Shown: positions 16,227 through 24,285 of the stretch, piece after piece
How positions within the stretch are numbered: position 1 is the first letter of the stretch
Layout of the letters: each line of letters starts with the position of its first letter
Source of the DNA: Sulfurimonas sp.
GTDB taxonomy: Bacteria; Campylobacterota; Campylobacteria; Campylobacterales; Sulfurimonadaceae
Assembly: GCF_023228785.1 (NCBI RefSeq)
Contig: NZ_JALOAN010000004.1
Location: forward strand, 24,748 to 88,747
Reading direction: 5' to 3'
DNA: 64,000 bases
The notes under the pieces: generated by a model
Told to the model about the DNA's origin: nothing
Seen by the model: the letters and a program-made list of their open reading frames with translations, nothing else
Databases searched by the model: none
Position numbers and translations under genes: made by a program

Positions 16227-17687
16227 TTAAAGAATGACTTTTAGATTTTCTATAGTATCTAGTTTATTAAAGGACTCTTTGCATAAGCGAAGAGATTCAT
16301 CTGCATTAATATTTAAAACTCCATCTTCAAAAATAAAATCATATTTTAAATTTCTAGGTCTGTGAGCTACAAGAGAGACGCTTAAAGATAGTATGAAGTT
16401 AAGAGCATTTAAAATATTTCTCTCAGGTAGAAGTTCTTTATATTTTTGCACATGAGAAGTTGTGGGAAGTTTCTTTTTGGCATATTTACAAAGGGTAGAT
16501 ATTAGAGTTATTTGTTTGTGCGTAAAACCATATTCCAACGCACTTTGAAGTATATAGTAGCTATGTTTATTTTTAGAGTAAAAATGAATAGAGTTACCAC
16601 AAGGATATAGTTTTGCAGCAATACTCAGATCTCTTCTATAGATCTCATCAATACCAAGATGTTTGTGAGTAAGATCAAAGATTTTCTTCACAAGAAAGTT
16701 TAGCTGGCTAGCAATAGCTTTTTCACTGATATGAGAGTCTAAGATATATCTAGTGGAGACACTATAATGCTCAGGAAATCTATCTTTAGAGTTTCTAAGT
16801 AAATCTGCAAGAAACGCACCTTCTCTTACTCCAACACCACTAGTTATAATATCTTTTATAGAGAGTTTTTTTAAGACTCGTTGCAATATTAAAGCGCCTG
16901 GTTTTATAACATCAAATCTATCTGCTTTTATGCCTAGTTTTTTTAGTTCATCTTCTGTTGCATCTATAACTAGTGAGAGATAATCATCGAGCTCTTTGGC
17001 GTTATAACTAAAGGCATGAAGCTTGTTTAGTGGATGTTTTTTTCTTGCTAAAATTGCGCTAGATACTGCTCTAAAAGTTCCACCAATACCGATTAGTGTA
17101 GAGGCATTTAACGAGTCTAAAACACTTAATTTTTCATCTATATAGCTTATAGCTTCATCTTTTTTTCTATCATCACAAAAAAGTTCTTTTATCCTTACAG
17201 AGCCTAGATCTAGGGAGAGTGTGTTTGAGACATCTTTATCGTTTATAAGAGCAAACTCAGTTGAACCACCACCGATATCTATAGTAAGAGAGTTACTTTG
17301 AACAGGAAGAAGATTGGCACAAGCAATTGCACCAAGATATGCTTCTTTTTGTCCATCTATGATTTTTATGTTGAGCTTTAACTCTTTTTTTGCTCTATGT
17401 AAAAACTCTTTTTTGTTTGGTGCATCTCGCAGAGCTGAAGTGGCAATACAAAGAGTCTTTCTGGCTTTGTATGAGGCTATGATACTCAAGAAATCTCTTA
17501 GAGTGTCTAATGTTCTACTCATTGCAGCTTCACAGAGGTTTCCATTGTTTTGATAAGCATTTTGGGAGAGTCTAACTTTACTTTTAGACTCATTTAGTAG
17601 ATGAAAGGCAAAACGAGAAGTTTTTTCATAAACAACCAACCTAATTGAGTTAGAACCTATGTCTATGACAGCTACTCGTTTTGACAT
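16227..17687 (-). CDS. Ppx/GppA family exopolyphosphatase / guanosine pentaphosphatase
   Basis: A 486-residue ASKHA-fold phosphatase. Phosphate-binding loops are visible: VIDIGSNSIRLVVYE at the N-terminus and LTIDIGGGSTEFALI near residue 136. GIGGTFRAVSSAI corresponds to the adenosine-side motif of the fold. The C-terminal ~180 residues form the HD-like helical domain found in full-length Ppx (SIAAKLYPCGNSIHFY). Members cleave polyphosphate and/or convert pppGpp to ppGpp; sequence alone does not separate these. The start is 10 bases after the ferredoxin stop, so the two are co-transcribed. Confidence 0.9.
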   Translation of the reverse strand: MSKRVAVIDIGSNSIRLVVYEKTSRFAFHLLNESKSKVRLSQNAYQNNGNLCEAAMSRTLDTLRDFLSIIASYKARKTLCIATSALRDAPNKKEFLHRAKKELKLNIKIIDGQKEAYLGAIACANLLPVQSNSLTIDIGGGSTEFALINDKDVSNTLSLDLGSVRIKELFCDDRKKDEAISYIDEKLSVLDSLNASTLIGIGGTFRAVSSAILARKKHPLNKLHAFSYNAKELDDYLSLVIDATEDELKKLGIKADRFDVIKPGALILQRVLKKLSIKDIITSGVGVREGAFLADLLRNSKDRFPEHYSVSTRYILDSHISEKAIASQLNFLVKKIFDLTHKHLGIDEIYRRDLSIAAKLYPCGNSIHFYSKNKHSYYILQSALEYGFTHKQITLISTLCKYAKKKLPTTSHVQKYKELLPERNILNALNFILSLSVSLVAHRPRNLKYDFIFEDGVLNINADESLRLCKESFNKLDTIENLKVIL

Positions 17688-17697
17688 AGAGAAGACT

Positions 17698-17949
17698 TTA
17701 CTCTTCGTCTTTTAGATTTTTGTACTTAAATTGTAACTCAGCGATAGATTCTACATTGTCTTTATCTAAGACTATACAATCAACAGGACATACAGAAATA
17801 CAAGCAGGTTCATCATATATACCGACACATTCAATACATCTATCTGGATCTATATAGTAGATTGGATCACCCTCTTCTATAGCTATAGTTGGACACTCTT
17901 CACGACATGCATCGCATGCAATACACTCATCATTTATTAGTAGAGCCAT
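17698..17949 (-). CDS. 2[4Fe-4S] ferredoxin (YfhL-like)
   Basis: An 83-residue bacterial ferredoxin with two cluster motifs: CIACDACREECP and CIECVGIYDEPACISVCP. The eight-residue insertion between the second and third Cys of the second cluster is typical of the YfhL/Alvin-type ferredoxins. It carries electrons at low potential; the partner is unknown, although in Campylobacterota this ferredoxin serves pyruvate and 2-oxoglutarate oxidoreductases. It is upstream of and co-directional with the Ppx/GppA gene. Confidence 0.93.
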   Translation of the reverse strand: MALLINDECIACDACREECPTIAIEEGDPIYYIDPDRCIECVGIYDEPACISVCPVDCIVLDKDNVESIAELQFKYKNLKDEE

Positions 17950-18050
17950 TCAAAAACCTTATATTTTATAGTAATCTTTTATATAAATTATTATCTATAT
18001 ATTAGTGTCCGATTTATATCAGATTAAAGCTTTATCTTCTTTTAAACTAA

Positions 18051-19349
18051 CTAGCTTTTAGGAAGTATACATGACAATTTTGAGTTTAACTCTAATGATG
18101 AGACTGTTCCATCTACTCCATCTGTTCTGTTTTTAACACTTATTTTTGCACCTAGTGCATCAGCTGCACTTTTTGCCAAGAATAGACCAAGTCCTACACC
18201 AGATTTATTTCCCTGTCGCTTAAATGGAGCAAAAAGATCAACACTTTCATCTATCCCACAGCCTTCATCTATAACTTCTATAAGTAATCCAAATTCATTT
18301 TGAGAACTTTTTAGAGTCACAGCTCTATCTTTTAGTGTAAATTTTAGTGCATTTTGTAGAAAATTTTGAACTATTTGATTTAAAAGAGATACCTGTATTG
18401 TTGCCATAAATCCATCTGGTTCAAAGTGTATATGAAGATTTTTTCCCTCATTTTTAGCGAGTAAAACAAAATCATTTGCTTTTTCACGCAAAAGTGCTAT
18501 CACATCAACTTCTATAGGTTTCTCAAGCTGAGCACCCTCTTGACGACCAATATTTAAAATATTTGAGACTATAATATTCATCTCATCTATAGTTTTATTT
18601 GTGACATTTAGAGCCTCTATATACTCCTCTGGAGTTCTTTTTTTTATGAGTGTAACTTGGTTTTTAAGCTTTATAACTGCTAAGGGAGTCTTTAACTCAT
18701 GAGCAGTTCCGATGAAGAGTTCCTTCTGATACTTAACAAAGTTTTGTATCCTAGAGATAAGATGGTTTATAGTGCTTCCTAATTGCTCAAACTCTTGAGG
18801 TAACTCTTCTACTTTTATAGGACGCATAAGATGCTCGTTCATGTTTGAGAGCCTTAAACTAATGGTTTGAATAGGTGAGATAAGCATCTTTGAAAGGGTT
18901 ATAGCATAGATGATTACAAGAATAAAACCTACTATATTTATTATAAAAATATAACGTAAAATCTTACTAAGAAGAAGTTTCGTAGAAGTTATCTTTTTAG
19001 TGATTTTTAGGTAGCTAAGTTCATCAAAATTAAAAGGATAGATAAGAGTCAAGTACGTTTGTTTGTTTTTTGTACTTTCATAAAGATCTATATCTTGATT
19101 TAATCTTTTAATTTGGATGACTTCTACTTCTATGCCAAGTAGTGCATCTGGAGTATCAGAATCTACATGAAAAAGAGATTGGTTATTTGCTATGTTTTTT
19201 GCGTATTGTTGTAATTCTTCGCGTTTTTCATCATATATAGAGTTCTCAATATAAAGATATAAAAATGATGAAAAGATAAATATTAATGACATAGATGCAA
19301 AGATGAGTTGAATGAGAAAGTTTATACGGATACTTCTTTTTAAAAACAT
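18051..19349 (-). CDS. sensor histidine kinase
   Basis: A 432-residue membrane kinase: TM1 at about 9-33, a ~90-residue periplasmic sensor, TM2 at about 130-152, then a HAMP-like segment and the HisKA H-box FIGTAHELKTPLAVI with phosphoacceptor His217. The HATPase region has NFLQNALKF (N box) and DEGCGID and GLGLFLAKSAADALG (G boxes). It lies 99 bases downstream of an HsrA/CosR-like response regulator on the same strand, which makes that regulator its probable partner. The periplasmic domain has no recognisable motif, so the signal is unknown. A 10-bp hairpin lies in the gap between the two genes. Confidence 0.9.
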   Translation of the reverse strand: MFLKRSIRINFLIQLIFASMSLIFIFSSFLYLYIENSIYDEKREELQQYAKNIANNQSLFHVDSDTPDALLGIEVEVIQIKRLNQDIDLYESTKNKQTYLTLIYPFNFDELSYLKITKKITSTKLLLSKILRYIFIINIVGFILVIIYAITLSKMLISPIQTISLRLSNMNEHLMRPIKVEELPQEFEQLGSTINHLISRIQNFVKYQKELFIGTAHELKTPLAVIKLKNQVTLIKKRTPEEYIEALNVTNKTIDEMNIIVSNILNIGRQEGAQLEKPIEVDVIALLREKANDFVLLAKNEGKNLHIHFEPDGFMATIQVSLLNQIVQNFLQNALKFTLKDRAVTLKSSQNEFGLLIEVIDEGCGIDESVDLFAPFKRQGNKSGVGLGLFLAKSAADALGAKISVKNRTDGVDGTVSSLELNSKLSCILPKS

Positions 19350-19416
19350 AAATAAGCCTAGTGTTAAATGTGTGAAATTATATCTAAAATGAAGTTTTGG
19401 GAGTTAAATGATTTAT

Positions 19417-19440
19417 CTAAATGAGCAGAAGCTCATTTAG
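19417..19440 (-). promoter_or_regulatory. 10-bp perfect hairpin between response regulator and kinase genes
   Basis: CTAAATGAGC (19417-19426) and GCTCATTTAG (19431-19440) form a perfect stem with the loop AGAA, nine bases past the regulator stop on the minus strand. There is no clear T-run after it, so it could be an attenuator, processing site or weak terminator that lowers kinase expression relative to the regulator. Confidence 0.5.
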
Positions 19441-19448
19441 TATAGTAG

Positions 19449-20123
19449 TTAGTGAATCTCTTTTGGAAAACAAAAACGATAACCACGACGACGAACAGTC
19501 TCTATAGTTGTTATTCCTAGAGGTTTATCCATCTTTTGTCTAATTTGGTTGATTGCAACTTCAATAACATTTGGAGTAACAAGTTCTGGCTCTTCCCAGA
19601 TTGCGTCAAGTAGTTGCTCTTTTGAGACTATTTGGTCACGATGGCGAGCAAGGTGAGTTAAAACTTCAAAAGGTTTACCTTTTAGTTCTATATCTATCTC
19701 TTTATAAGTGATTTTTTCCTCTTCAGGGTTTATAATTAAGTCTTCAATCTCTATGATATTGCTTCCACCAAAACGAAGGCGAGCCTCAATACGAGCTATC
19801 AAAACATCAAAATCAAAAGGCTTTCTGATGTAGTCATCAGCACCACTTCTTAGAGCTTCTATCTCGCTCTCGTTGTCATCTCTTGCAGATAAAACTACTA
19901 CTACTGTTTTTGGAGTGTTTGTTTTTATATCGCCGATAATATCAACAGAGTTACCATCTGGTAGCATCCAATCCATTAAAACTAAATCATAATTACGAAT
20001 ATCAAGATAGTACTCTCCATCTTTAAGAGTCTCTACTACATCGCTTTGGTAACCAAACTCTTTTAATCCCTCAGCTAGCATCTTGTTTAGTGTAACTTCG
20101 TCTTCTATAATAAGAATTCGCAT
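19449..20123 (-). CDS. OmpR-type response regulator, HsrA/CosR-like
   Basis: A 224-residue two-domain regulator. The C-terminal winged helix (about 120-224) is strikingly close to what I recall of H. pylori HsrA (HP1043) and C. jejuni CosR, for example EVLTHLARHRDQIVSKEQLL, VTPNVIEVAINQIRQKMDKP and ETVRRRGYRFC. Those proteins are essential orphan regulators of redox and growth genes with atypical receivers. Here the receiver looks canonical: Asp8, Asp51 in LVLMDWMLP, Ser79 and Lys101 in RKPFD. A histidine kinase follows. The start is ATG at 20123, preceded by AGGA at suitable spacing; a TTG one codon upstream is also in frame. Confidence 0.9.
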   Translation of the reverse strand: MRILIIEDEVTLNKMLAEGLKEFGYQSDVVETLKDGEYYLDIRNYDLVLMDWMLPDGNSVDIIGDIKTNTPKTVVVVLSARDDNESEIEALRSGADDYIRKPFDFDVLIARIEARLRFGGSNIIEIEDLIINPEEEKITYKEIDIELKGKPFEVLTHLARHRDQIVSKEQLLDAIWEEPELVTPNVIEVAINQIRQKMDKPLGITTIETVRRRGYRFCFPKEIH

Positions 20124-20222
20124 CAATTTTTTCCTATAAGTGAATATTTGCGAAATGATATCATATTTTTAGCTAAGTTTAAAGTATTTTTCAATTATTT
20201 TTAATAATTCTTTAACTTATAA

Positions 20223-20552
20223 TTAAGATTGGGGATTGTAATGTTTACTAACACTGACCTTTACATCCCTTAAAATCGAGGGTTTCGTGATTTTGATGTT
20301 GATACTATTTATGGCAGCGAATTCTTTAGTTAAGTTTAAATTTATAGCCTCAAGAGCATCTTCTATGAGTAAAAATTCACTTTTTATCATAAGATCTTTT
20401 ACTTTTTGGACTATTTGAGCATAATTAATAAAGCCATTTTTATAGTTATACTCTAACAAAATATTTACTATGACATCCTGTGGTTTAATTCTTTCAAAAT
20501 CCAAGATTCCAATAATGCACTCAAATTTAAGATCTTCTATATGTATAGTCAT
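20223..20552 (-). CDS. folB: dihydroneopterin aldolase-like protein (FolB)
   Basis: A 109-residue FolB/FolX-fold protein. The N-terminal strand-turn TIHIEDLKFECIIGILDFERIKPQDVIVNI matches the family pattern (I.l..l.....iGv...Er...q.v.vdi). LIEDALEAINLNLTKEF aligns with the T-fold helix that carries the usual catalytic Glu. FolB converts 7,8-dihydroneopterin to 6-hydroxymethyl-dihydropterin in folate synthesis. It starts immediately after the plsY stop, so the genes are translationally linked. FolK, the next folate enzyme, is encoded elsewhere in the window. Confidence 0.85.
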   Translation of the reverse strand: MTIHIEDLKFECIIGILDFERIKPQDVIVNILLEYNYKNGFINYAQIVQKVKDLMIKSEFLLIEDALEAINLNLTKEFAAINSINIKITKPSILRDVKVSVSKHYNPQS

Positions 20553-21167
20553 TTAAACTACTCTTGTTTCTTGTCCTTGAAAGAGGCGAATGATATTTGG
20601 AATATGTTTATAAAAAAGAATAAACACTATAAAAACAACAGGAGCATGAGCCATCTCTGGATGAATGATAAAACTAGCAACAAGAAGCGAAGCCACCGCA
20701 GTAAGTGAAGATATAGAAGAGATGCGGATAGTTTTAGCCCCAATAGCCCAAACTACAAGAGCGATGATGGTCTCAAGTGGAAGCATAAATGCCATTACAC
20801 CCAAACCAGTCGCGATTCCTTTTCCACCCTCAAGCCCGAGATAGGGACTAAAACAATGCCCAATAACAGCCAAAACTGCAATAGCCCAAAGTGTAGCTTC
20901 ACTCAATCCTACAAAGTAAGCAATAGCTAAAACCACGATACCTTTTAGAGCATCTAGTGCCAAAGTAGCAGCGCCTAACTTTTTTGCAAGGAGTGGATCT
21001 TTTTCTTTTACAACTCTTAAAACATTTGTAGCACCTATGCTTTTACTACCACTACTCTTAACATCAACTCCAGCAAACTTTTTAGCTAAAAGCAAGCCAA
21101 AAGGTATGCCTCCAACTAGATAAGCAACTATAAAAAACTGTACATTTGTATTTAGCAAAAATTCCAT
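20553..21167 (-). CDS. plsY: glycerol-3-phosphate acyltransferase PlsY
   Basis: A 204-residue inner-membrane enzyme with about five transmembrane helices that acylates glycerol-3-phosphate from acyl-phosphate, the first step in phospholipid synthesis. The family motifs are clear: VGGIPFGLLLAKKFAGVDVKSSGSKSIGATNVLRV (motif 1), GHCFSPYLGLEGGKGIATGLG (motif 2) and FYKHIPNIIRLFQGQE (motif 3). It is the first gene of a plsY-folB pair and diverges from nadA. Confidence 0.95.
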   Translation of the reverse strand: MEFLLNTNVQFFIVAYLVGGIPFGLLLAKKFAGVDVKSSGSKSIGATNVLRVVKEKDPLLAKKLGAATLALDALKGIVVLAIAYFVGLSEATLWAIAVLAVIGHCFSPYLGLEGGKGIATGLGVMAFMLPLETIIALVVWAIGAKTIRISSISSLTAVASLLVASFIIHPEMAHAPVVFIVFILFYKHIPNIIRLFQGQETRVV

Positions 21168-21231
21168 AAAAACCTCAAATATTAGTTGTGGTATTTTACT
21201 TTAAATATAGTTATAAGTTTATAAAATTCGA

Positions 21232-21237
21232 TATAAT
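21232..21237 (+). promoter_or_regulatory. -10 element of the nadA promoter
   Basis: A perfect TATAAT lies 28 bases upstream of the proposed TTG start of nadA, in the plsY/nadA divergent interval. A start of transcription near 21244 would exclude the longer ATG frame beginning at 21188. Confidence 0.5.
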
Positions 21238-21265
21238 CTTGAAATTAAAAACTAAGGGAAGTTGG

Positions 21266-22264
21266 TTGAAGTTTACTAATGAAGAATTAAAACAAAAAAT
21301 TATTGAGTTAAAAAAGAAATTAGATGTGACTGTTGTTGCACATTTTTACCAAAGAGATGAAGTCTTTGAGATGGCGGATATCACAGGGGATTCGCTAGAA
21401 CTTGCTATAAAGACAAGAGATGATAATGCTGCGTTTGTTGTCTTTAGTGGTGTTGGTTTTATGGGACAAAGTGTAAAAATACTATCTCCTCATAAAAGAG
21501 TTGTGATGCCAAAAGCAGCTTGCTGTGCTATGGCTAGAATGATTGACTCCATGTACTATGATGATTCAGTTAAGTTTCTAGAAGACCACGGGATTAAAAA
21601 AGAAGATATTATGCCCATTACCTATATAAACTCAAACGCTGATGTAAAAGCAAAAGTGGGCGAGATGGGTGGTATGGTCTGTACAAGTTCAAATGCTAAG
21701 ACTATTATTACAACTGCGATGGGAGAGGGTAAAAAAATCCTCTTTGTTCCAGATAGATGTTTAGGTCAAAACATAGCAAATCAAATGGGCTTAAGATCTT
21801 GTGTAATAGGAGATGGTAAAGATCCAAGCGATGCAGATATTATCTGTTATAACGGCTTTTGCTCAGTCCACCAACTATTTACTGTAGAAGATGTAAATTT
21901 TTACCGTAAAAAATATCCAGGTATCTTAATAGCGGTTCATCCTGAGTGTGATCCAGCAATTTGTAATGCAGCGGACTTTGTGGGATCTACTTCTCAACTT
22001 ATAAAGTATATAAAAGAGTTACCACTAGATCAGAAGGTGGCAGTTGGAACAGAATTTAACCTTGTTAATCGTCTAAGATCTAAAAACACATATGTTCTCT
22101 CATCTACAAAACCAGAGTGTCCAACTATGAATGAGACAACTTTAGAAGATTTGTATCTAACGTTAAAATCAATAGATGATGGTGAGCCTCTAAATGAGAT
22201 TTTGATCGATGAGAAGACCCAAAAATGGGCAAAAATTGCACTAGAGAGAATGTTAGCACTATGA
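21266..22264 (+). CDS. nadA: quinolinate synthase
   Basis: A [4Fe-4S] enzyme that condenses iminoaspartate with dihydroxyacetone phosphate to quinolinate for NAD synthesis. 332 residues from the TTG at 21266, matching the usual NadA length. The open frame runs 26 codons further upstream, but AGGGAAG sits five bases before this TTG and the upstream residues look non-coding. Cluster cysteines are likely in AACCAMARM, NGFCSVHQLF and TKPECPTMNE. Substrate-binding YINSNADVKAK and VCTSSNAKTI are also conserved. The stop overlaps the nadC start (ATGA). Confidence 0.95.
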   Translation: MKFTNEELKQKIIELKKKLDVTVVAHFYQRDEVFEMADITGDSLELAIKTRDDNAAFVVFSGVGFMGQSVKILSPHKRVVMPKAACCAMARMIDSMYYDDSVKFLEDHGIKKEDIMPITYINSNADVKAKVGEMGGMVCTSSNAKTIITTAMGEGKKILFVPDRCLGQNIANQMGLRSCVIGDGKDPSDADIICYNGFCSVHQLFTVEDVNFYRKKYPGILIAVHPECDPAICNAADFVGSTSQLIKYIKELPLDQKVAVGTEFNLVNRLRSKNTYVLSSTKPECPTMNETTLEDLYLTLKSIDDGEPLNEILIDEKTQKWAKIALERMLAL

Positions 22265-23076
22265 TAAAAGAGTTTGTATTAGCCACGCTAAAAGAAGATA
22301 TAGGTCGTGGAGATTTATATGCAATGGTAGAGGCAAGTGTAGATGCAAAGGCTAAGATTATAGCCAAGAGTGATGGGGTTGTAGCTGGAGAGCTTTACTT
22401 AAATGCGCTTAGTGAGGTCAAAAATTTTGAGATTATCTGGCATAAAGGCGATTCGCAAAGTTTTGTTTGTGGAGATGTTATAGCCACACTAAGTGGAGAC
22501 TCACACACAATTTTAAGCATAGAGAGAACATTTCTCAATATGCTCTTACACGCAAGTTCAATAGCCACACTTACGAAAAAATATGCAGATATAGTAAAAC
22601 CTTACGGTGTCAAACTGCTTGATACTAGAAAGACTAGACCGCATCTAAGAGTCTTTGAGAAGTACGCCACAAGAATCGGCGGAGCGGTAAATCATCGTAT
22701 GGGTTTAGATGACTCACTTATGATAAAAGACACTCACTTAAAGACTATCAAAAACTTAAAAGACTACATCGCAAAAGCAAGAAAAAAAATCCCCTTTACT
22801 GCAAACATAGAAGTTGAAGCTGAGACTTATGAAATGGCAAAAGAAGCAATGGAGAGCGGTGCTGACATTGTAATGTGCGACAATATGTTACCTGAGAAGG
22901 TAGCTAGAGTAGTAGCTTTTAGAGATGAGAATTTTTCTCATATTTTACTAGAAGCTAGTGGAAATATCTCACTTGAGACAATAGAGGCTTATGCTAAAAC
23001 TGGAGTAGACGCCATAAGCAGTGGAGCGCTAATCCATCAAGCTAATTGGATAGACTTGTCAATGAAGATTGATTGA
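22261..23076 (+). CDS. nadC: nicotinate-nucleotide pyrophosphorylase (quinolinate phosphoribosyltransferase)
   Basis: Converts quinolinate and PRPP to nicotinate mononucleotide, the step after NadA. 271 residues. Motifs include LLDTRKTRPHLRVFEKYATRIGGAVNHR (PRPP/quinolinate pocket), MIKDTHL, ANIEVEAET and the C-terminal LEASGNISLETIEAYAKTGVDAISSGAL. The ATG at 22261 overlaps the nadA stop by four bases; a 12-codon upstream extension of the frame lies inside nadA and was rejected. Confidence 0.96.
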   Translation: MIKEFVLATLKEDIGRGDLYAMVEASVDAKAKIIAKSDGVVAGELYLNALSEVKNFEIIWHKGDSQSFVCGDVIATLSGDSHTILSIERTFLNMLLHASSIATLTKKYADIVKPYGVKLLDTRKTRPHLRVFEKYATRIGGAVNHRMGLDDSLMIKDTHLKTIKNLKDYIAKARKKIPFTANIEVEAETYEMAKEAMESGADIVMCDNMLPEKVARVVAFRDENFSHILLEASGNISLETIEAYAKTGVDAISSGALIHQANWIDLSMKID

Positions 23077-23083
23077 GATTTAA

Positions 23084-23230
23084 ATGGCAGATGATGCACA
23101 AATAACAGAAGAGTGTTACCATTTGAACAAAAAAGGAACAAGTCCCTTTTTTTACGTTAATCGCTATGATACTAAAGTAAAACCTATCTTAGGTTTTTTG
23201 TGTGTTCTTCTAGGAGACTTAAATGGCTGA
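23084..23230 (+). CDS. 48-codon open frame whose start echoes flhB; unknown or decayed
   Basis: An ATG-to-TGA frame between nadC and flhB. Its first ten residues, MADDAQITEE, nearly repeat the FlhB N-terminus (MADDAEKTEE), and the preceding bases (GAGATTTAA) resemble those before flhB (GAGACTTAA). After that the sequences part: the product reads CYHLNKKGTSPFF and ends in a hydrophobic ILGFLCVLLG. The upstream region has no good ribosome-binding site. The 3' end overlaps the first eight bases of flhB, and a terminator-like hairpin lies inside. It could be a leader peptide, a remnant of a duplication at the flhB start, or non-coding. Confidence 0.35.
   Translation: MADDAQITEECYHLNKKGTSPFFYVNRYDTKVKPILGFLCVLLGDLNG
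23128..23152 (+). terminator. terminator-like hairpin downstream of nadC
   Basis: AAAAAAGG (23128-23135) pairs with CCTTTTTT (23144-23151) around AACAAGTC, followed by another T. The stem is AT-rich with only two G-C pairs, so it may be a weak terminator of nadAC. It falls inside the 48-codon frame described above. Confidence 0.4.
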
Positions 23231-24272
23231 TGATGCTGAAAAAACAGAAGAACCCACCTCCAAAAAGATAGAAGATGCCAGGAAAGAGGGGAATGTTCCA
23301 AAATCTCAGGATGCTTCTGGAGTTGTAACTCTTTTTGTGGCTATATTAGCCTTTTTGATGCTTTTTCCTTATATGGCTGCACATGTTTTAAGTCTCTTTA
23401 AGTACTACTTCTCACTTGTAGGAACTCCATTAGATAAACTTTTTATGCTAGATATTGCCATTGTAACTATAAAAGAGTTTCTCTTAATCATTATGCCAGT
23501 AGCAATTTCAGTTGCTGTGGCTGGTGTTGTAGCAGCTCTGTCGCAGTTTGGTTTTTTGTTTACTATCAAAGCTATTGAGCCAAAGTTTAGTAAGTTAAAT
23601 CCAATCAAGGGGATGAAAAATCTCTTTTCACTTAAAAAACTAATAGAAGGTATTAAAATTACTTTTAAGTCTTTTACAACTTTAGGTATTGGTTTTGTAT
23701 TTTTCTTTTACTTTATACTTGAACTCCCAACAGTTGCACTTTTTGGTCTAGGTGATCAACTCTTATGGCTTAGAGATAAAGCAATTATTCTTGCTTTTGT
23801 TATGCTTTTTATTATTTTTGTTTTTGCAATTATAGATATTATTATTGTTAGAAAACAATATTTTGATGGACTGAAGATGAGCAAACAAGAGATCAAAGAT
23901 GAGATGAAAAATATGGATGGAGATCCATTGGTAAAAGGAAAAATTCGCCAAATTCAGATGCAAGCAGCAAGAAAGAGAATGATGTCAGAAGTTCCAAATG
24001 CTGATGTAATCATTACAAATCCGACTCACTACGCTGTAGCATTAAAGTATGAAGAGTCAAAAAGAGCACCATTTGTGGTGGCTAAAGGTATGGATAATAT
24101 CGCTCAACAAATTAAAAAGATAGGAAGAGAAAATGGTGTCCATGTCTATCAAAACCCTCCATTAGCAAGAGCTCTGTATAAGGATGTTGAGATAGATAAA
24201 CAGATACCAGAAGAACTTTTTGCAGCAGTAGCTGAAGTTTTAGCGTATGTTTATAAGATGAATAAAAAATAG
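23223..24272 (+). CDS. flhB: flagellar type III export protein FlhB
   Basis: A 349-residue inner-membrane export-gate protein with four transmembrane helices (about 30-210) and a cytoplasmic domain. The autocleavage site NPTH is at residues 266-269 and controls the switch from rod/hook to filament export. The N-terminal TEEPTSKKIEDARKEGNVPKSQD is typical of the family. ATG at 23223 is preceded by AGGAG with six-base spacing. It stands apart from the other flagellar genes of the window (flhF to fliY at 42-47 kb). Confidence 0.96.
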   Translation: MADDAEKTEEPTSKKIEDARKEGNVPKSQDASGVVTLFVAILAFLMLFPYMAAHVLSLFKYYFSLVGTPLDKLFMLDIAIVTIKEFLLIIMPVAISVAVAGVVAALSQFGFLFTIKAIEPKFSKLNPIKGMKNLFSLKKLIEGIKITFKSFTTLGIGFVFFFYFILELPTVALFGLGDQLLWLRDKAIILAFVMLFIIFVFAIIDIIIVRKQYFDGLKMSKQEIKDEMKNMDGDPLVKGKIRQIQMQAARKRMMSEVPNADVIITNPTHYAVALKYEESKRAPFVVAKGMDNIAQQIKKIGRENGVHVYQNPPLARALYKDVEIDKQIPEELFAAVAEVLAYVYKMNKK

Positions 24273-24285
24273 TGTACAATCCCAA

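Noticed and set aside
21188..21265. 26-codon N-terminal extension of NadA
   Set aside because: It covers the probable promoter TATAAT at 21232, has non-NadA residues, and the TTG at 21266 has AGGGAAG just upstream.
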